From Ilumatobacter sp963746265 (GTDB lineage Bacteria > Actinomycetota > Acidimicrobiia > Acidimicrobiales > Ilumatobacteraceae), in assembly GCA_963746265.1 (NCBI GenBank), contig CAVVAM010000013.1, forward strand, positions 124,001 to 188,000: 64,000 nt of DNA. Reading direction: 5' to 3'. Below the pieces are notes generated by a model, which searched no databases, was not told the DNA's origin, and worked only from the letters and a program-made list of their open reading frames with translations. Position 1 is the stretch's first letter, and every line of letters begins with the position of its first letter. The position numbers were made by a program, and so were the translations under genes. This document shows positions 60,684 through 64,000 of the stretch, piece after piece.

Positions 60684-61411
60684 GAACTCCCTTCGTCGGC
60701 GGATACTCGATCGAGGATCTCGTCGCTCACGAGCGCGGCCAACGCCTGCTGGGCATCGGCCTGCTCGATGAAGCCGGACTCGACGAGCCGGCGCACCGTC
60801 TGCGCTGCGACCGCAGCCTCGACCTCGGCAGCGAGCTCGATGGCCGCCAGCGCTTCGACCGAGCGGACGGTCGCCTCGGCCTCGAGGGCTCCAGCGATCT
60901 CGATCGCAGCGATCGCCTCGGCAGTGGCTGTCAATTCGGCCCCGACCATGGCGAGGCCCTCGAGCGTCAGGTACCCCTGGAGCAGGAGCGAGCCCCCTGC
61001 TTCGTAGATCGCATCGCGGAGACCTGCGGCCCAGTGGTGCTCGATCAGCAGGAGTCCGGCGGCCGTGCCCGGCGCGAGGTCGCGGGCCATGCTGCGGATG
61101 TCGGACACACTCACCCCGATCGCAGATGCTTCGGTGATCTCGGACGGCGGCGCCTCGGGATCGTCACCCTCGAACGAGAAGCCCAGGAGCTCGCCGATGA
61201 TGACGCCAAGCAGGTCGTCGCCGTCTTCCTCACCCAGGTCGCCCACCTCGAGCGCGACGAGATCACCGTTGTCCTCTTTGGCGACGAACAAGGCGTCGAG
61301 CACGCGTACCGCATTGACCGGGGCCAACTCCTCGAGCCGTTCCAGGATGTCACCCTGGAAATGGTCGAGCGTGTCGAACCGGAAAGCGAGGAGTTGAACG
61401 GGTCCGAGCAT
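60680..61411 (-). CDS. DUF6325/DUF1269-like stress protein
   Basis: 243 residues beginning MLGPVQLLAFRFDTLDHFQG, with an acidic core (LEVGDLGEEDGDDLLG) and a very Ala/Glu-rich helical second half. This resembles the DUF6325 family found with SHOCT proteins in Actinobacteria. Role unknown. The ATG at 61411 lies 6 bases after TACAGT (61423-61418), a textbook case of the window's leaderless pattern. Confidence 0.8.
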   Translation of the reverse strand: MLGPVQLLAFRFDTLDHFQGDILERLEELAPVNAVRVLDALFVAKEDNGDLVALEVGDLGEEDGDDLLGVIIGELLGFSFEGDDPEAPPSEITEASAIGVSVSDIRSMARDLAPGTAAGLLLIEHHWAAGLRDAIYEAGGSLLLQGYLTLEGLAMVGAELTATAEAIAAIEIAGALEAEATVRSVEALAAIELAAEVEAAVAAQTVRRLVESGFIEQADAQQALAALVSDEILDRVSADEGSS

Positions 61412-61540
61412 CCCCGAACTGTATCGCAAGATCGCACCGGCGGTCCGCAACGATCGACGGCGAATGGGCCGACTCGATCCTGCGCGTGCCTGGCGCCGGT
61501 TCGACGACGAACCGGGTGTCGACGACCGCGATCCGCGAGC

Positions 61541-62404
61541 TCAGTTCCGGATGATGGCGACCGGAATCGTCGAGCTCTCGAGGCACCGCTGACTGACGGA
61601 GCCGAGCAACAGGCCGGTGAAACCGCCGCGACCACGCGAACCCATCACGAGCAGCCCGGCACCCTCGGCCGCCTCGAGCAGATGGGACGCCACGTGTGCT
61701 TCCGCGTGCACCGGCCGGTACTCGATCCGGTCGACGGCTTCGGGAACCACCTGCTCGACCTGTTCACGGAGCAGGTCGAGCGCACGGTCCTCGTCGTTCT
61801 GGTCCGGATCGACGATCCGGGGGCCGCCCGACCAGGCGATCCTCTCCCACACCGAGATCACCCGGAGACGGACGTTGCGCTCGGTCGCCAGCGCCGCCGC
61901 CCACCGCAGCGCCCTCGGCGAAGAGTCCGATCCGTCGACGGCCACGGCGATGACGTCGCCGAGCGGCGGTGGCGCAGCCGGCACGGCGACGAAGGCGCAC
62001 GGAGCGTGGTGGGCGCACTGGATCGCAACCGATCCGACGAACACACGGCCGACCGTCGAGTGGCGACGGGTGCCCACGACCAGCAGATCGGCATCCTTCG
62101 CCGCCGTGATGAGACCGCCGCTCGGCGAGGCCGACATCACCGTCTCGCTGGTGAGGTCGATCCCGGCGGCGTCGACCTGGGACAAGGTGCCGTCGAGGGC
62201 CGCTCGCGCGCCGGCCTCGATCTCCTCGTACGGGATGGTTGCCGCAACGCCGGCTCCGTAGCCGAGCCCGCCACCGACCGCGATCGGATAGGTCCAGGCG
62301 GCCACCGCTCGAACGTGGTCATCGGCGCCAGCGAGCCCGAGGGTCCAGCGGAGCGCGTCGGCTGCCTCGTCCGAACCGTCGATACCAACCACGAACGTTC
62401 CCAT
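61541..62404 (-). CDS. Universal stress protein, tandem domains
   Basis: 287 residues with two UspA domains. The first starts FVVGIDGSDEAADALRWTLG and ends VGTRRHSTVGRVFVGSVA; the second starts AVAVDGSDSSPRALRWAAAL and ends MGSRGRGGFTGLLLGSVS. Both keep the glycine-rich nucleotide loop. The ATG at 62404 follows TACGGT (62416-62411) by 6 bases. Confidence 0.93.
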   Translation of the reverse strand: MGTFVVGIDGSDEAADALRWTLGLAGADDHVRAVAAWTYPIAVGGGLGYGAGVAATIPYEEIEAGARAALDGTLSQVDAAGIDLTSETVMSASPSGGLITAAKDADLLVVGTRRHSTVGRVFVGSVAIQCAHHAPCAFVAVPAAPPPLGDVIAVAVDGSDSSPRALRWAAALATERNVRLRVISVWERIAWSGGPRIVDPDQNDEDRALDLLREQVEQVVPEAVDRIEYRPVHAEAHVASHLLEAAEGAGLLVMGSRGRGGFTGLLLGSVSQRCLESSTIPVAIIRN

Positions 62405-62608
62405 CACCCGACCGTATCCGACGCGCTCGACCGCCGCCTCGTGCAGTCCGGATTCGCGATACGGATCGCGATGGGACACGCCAGACCGGAAAGGGTAGCT
62501 TGCCCGGCGTTGCCCCGCTCAGGTGCACTCGGCGCCCTTCGGCCGGATGTCCCGTCGGTCGGCCGACCCGGAGCGACGCCGCCCGATCGAGCATGATGGC
62601 AAACCAGC

Positions 62609-63746
62609 ATGCGCGACCACGGCCACGACCACTCGCACAACGCCGATCACGCACGCCACGAGCGCTCTGACCCTCCTGGTCCACCACGACCGCACAAGCA
62701 GGAGCAGGAGGATGCGTCGACCGAGATCACCGAGGTGGCGCACGGGATTCTGCGTAGTCAGTTGCCGATCGCCATGCCGGGTCTCGGCCATGTGAACTGC
62801 TGTCTGCTGGAGGACGAGCACGGCGCGGCGGTGGTCGATCCCGGTCTTCCGGGTGACGAGTCCGAGCGAGCGCTCGTCGACCGCCTCGGCCGGGCCGGCT
62901 ATCTGGTGGCCGACGTGCACACGATCGTCGTCACCCATTCGCATCCCGACCACTACGGCAGTGCGATGCGGCTCCGGCACGAGACGGGCGCCGACGTCGT
63001 CACCCACGAGACCTTCCGCACGATCTGGGAGGCTGACGCCCTCGACGACGAGGATTCGACGACACTGGCGATCAACTCGCCCGACGACCAGGCGGCCGCA
63101 CTCGAGCGCGACTTCTCACGACCGAGCCCGTGGGGCGGCACGTGTGCCCGTCCATCGCCGGAGTTCCTGGAGCGAATGCTCACAGCCGGCGAGCCGACCG
63201 GCGGGACGTTCGCGATCCCTGGGCCGACCATGCCACTCACCGATGGGCAAACGATCAAGCTCGCCCGGCGCGAATGGGTGGCGATGCACACACCGGGGCA
63301 CACCTACGACCACCTGTGCCTCGACGACCCGGACCACGGCGTCGTGCTCACCGGTGATCACGTGTTGCCGTCGATCGCCGCACATCAGCGGCCTGACACC
63401 CCAGCCCGATCCGCTCGCCGCGTTCTTCGCATCGCTCGGGCGGATGGAAGAACTCGATGTCGTGTCGATCGCGCTACCGGCGCACGGCGATCCCTTCACG
63501 GGCCTCGCTGGGCGTGCGCGCCACATCATCGAGCACCACGAGGACCGCCTCGACACGGTGCGAGGCGCCTGGGACCACCTTGCCGACGGCACGGTGCCGG
63601 ACTTCATGCGGGTCCTCTTCCAGAAACATCCATGGGGTGACATGGCCGAGAGCGAGACCTACGCCCACCTCGAACACCTTCGGGGGCTCGGCGAACTGAT
63701 CCGCACTGACACCGACGGCGTCGCCCGCTGTACACCGACGCACTGA
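62609..63746 (+). pseudogene. Metallo-beta-lactamase-fold hydrolase gene with one frameshift
   Basis: The frame from the ATG at 62609 (His-rich MRDHGHDHSHNADHA) encodes an MBL domain with THSHPDHYG, THETFRTIW, HTPGHTYDHLCLDD and LTGDHVLPSIAAH, then loses homology near 63385. The next frame continues sensibly as ISGLTPQPDPLAAFFASLGR, with LPAHGDPF, to the stop at 63746. Adding one CA in the GCCGCACATCAG stretch restores a single gene of about 379 residues. Either a recent pseudogene or a sequencing error in a CA repeat. Confidence 0.75.
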
Positions 63747-63828
63747 CACCACCGCCGACGCCCGCTCGCTGTCGACGCCGGACACGAGGAGCGGGTACGA
63801 ACGACGACCGCCCGATAGGTTCGCCGCC

Positions 63829-64000
63829 GTGCGCCGACGCCTCCCGCTGCTCCCACTCGTCCTGCTCCTGACGGCGTGCAGCGCCGGCGGCTCGGAATCG
63901 GCCGAGGGCCGTACGCCTGCGACGACGAGCCCGCCGACCTCCACGACCGGCGTCGCCCCGACCACCGCTGGATCGACCACCGCTGGATCGACCGCCGCGG
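63829..64000 (+). CDS. N-terminus of a lipoprotein (cut by window end)
   Basis: Starts at a GTG 7 bases after TAGGTT (63816-63821) and encodes RRRLPLLPLVLLLTAC, a clear lipoprotein signal, then a Thr/Pro/Ser/Ala-rich linker including the repeat TTAGS. It runs off the right edge after 57 codons. Similar Thr-rich linkers occur in the other lipoproteins of this window. The functional domain is not visible. Confidence 0.7.
   Translation, partial: MRRRLPLLPLVLLLTACSAGGSESAEGRTPATTSPPTSTTGVAPTTAGSTTAGSTAA

Overview
This is a GC-rich actinobacterial window. G or C fills most third codon positions, GTG starts are common, and many genes overlap by 4 bases (GTGA/ATGA). An NDMA-dependent (mycofactocin-type) alcohol dehydrogenase, a mycothiol-type DinB protein, a DUF6325-like protein and many Thr-rich lipoproteins fit Actinomycetota, probably class Acidimicrobiia (Ilumatobacter-like). 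That lineage call is inference. No rRNA, tRNA, IS element, phage gene or CRISPR array was seen.

Layout. 0-11 kb: the conserved translation/transcription operon rimP-nusA-ylxR-infB-rbfA-truB-ribF runs leftward. It is separated from rpsO by a rightward NitT/TauT-type ABC transporter whose lipoprotein gene has a riboswitch-like leader. 11-14 kb: small zinc-ribbon and basic proteins, a hemolysin III homologue and a zinc metallopeptidase, with gene remains beside them. 14.5-19.5 kb: a carbohydrate island (GH130, an alpha/alpha-toroid protein, two GT4 glycosyltransferases); two divergent intergenic regions here share an about 85-bp leader element. 19.7-26.8 kb: proS, a minisatellite, a twice-frameshifted membrane protein gene, an M14 peptidase lipoprotein, a LigD-type phosphoesterase, a MOSC protein, a Ser/Gly/Ile-repeat membrane protein and a Nudix hydrolase. 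27-31.9 kb: peroxiredoxin, YebC, PdxT/PdxS, a Baeyer-Villiger-type monooxygenase and an ACT-domain regulator. 32-38.6 kb: MFS transporter, MBL lipoprotein, acyl-CoA ligase plus alcohol dehydrogenase, and a universal stress protein. 38.7-44.5 kb: an HTTM cassette ending in a toroid-MarC fusion, then an SDR and a GDPD-like lipoprotein. 44.5-48 kb: pyruvate kinase and glucan phosphorylase. 48.2-57.1 kb: four ATP-grasp ligases, two alpha/beta-hydrolases and a GCS2-CBS fusion, a probable amide or peptide metabolite pathway. 57-64 kb: small membrane proteins, patatin plus acyltransferase, stress proteins, a frameshifted MBL gene and the start of a lipoprotein.

The most interesting observations are the ATP-grasp/GCS2/esterase locus, the duplicated leader element at 14.4 and 18.3 kb, the alternative-pairing leader at 2.2-2.33 kb, and a recurring TAnnnT-6 nt-start codon arrangement that predicts widespread leaderless mRNAs. 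Three loci carry frameshifts (11.2-11.6, 21.9-23.2 and 62.6-63.7 kb), either decayed genes or assembly errors.
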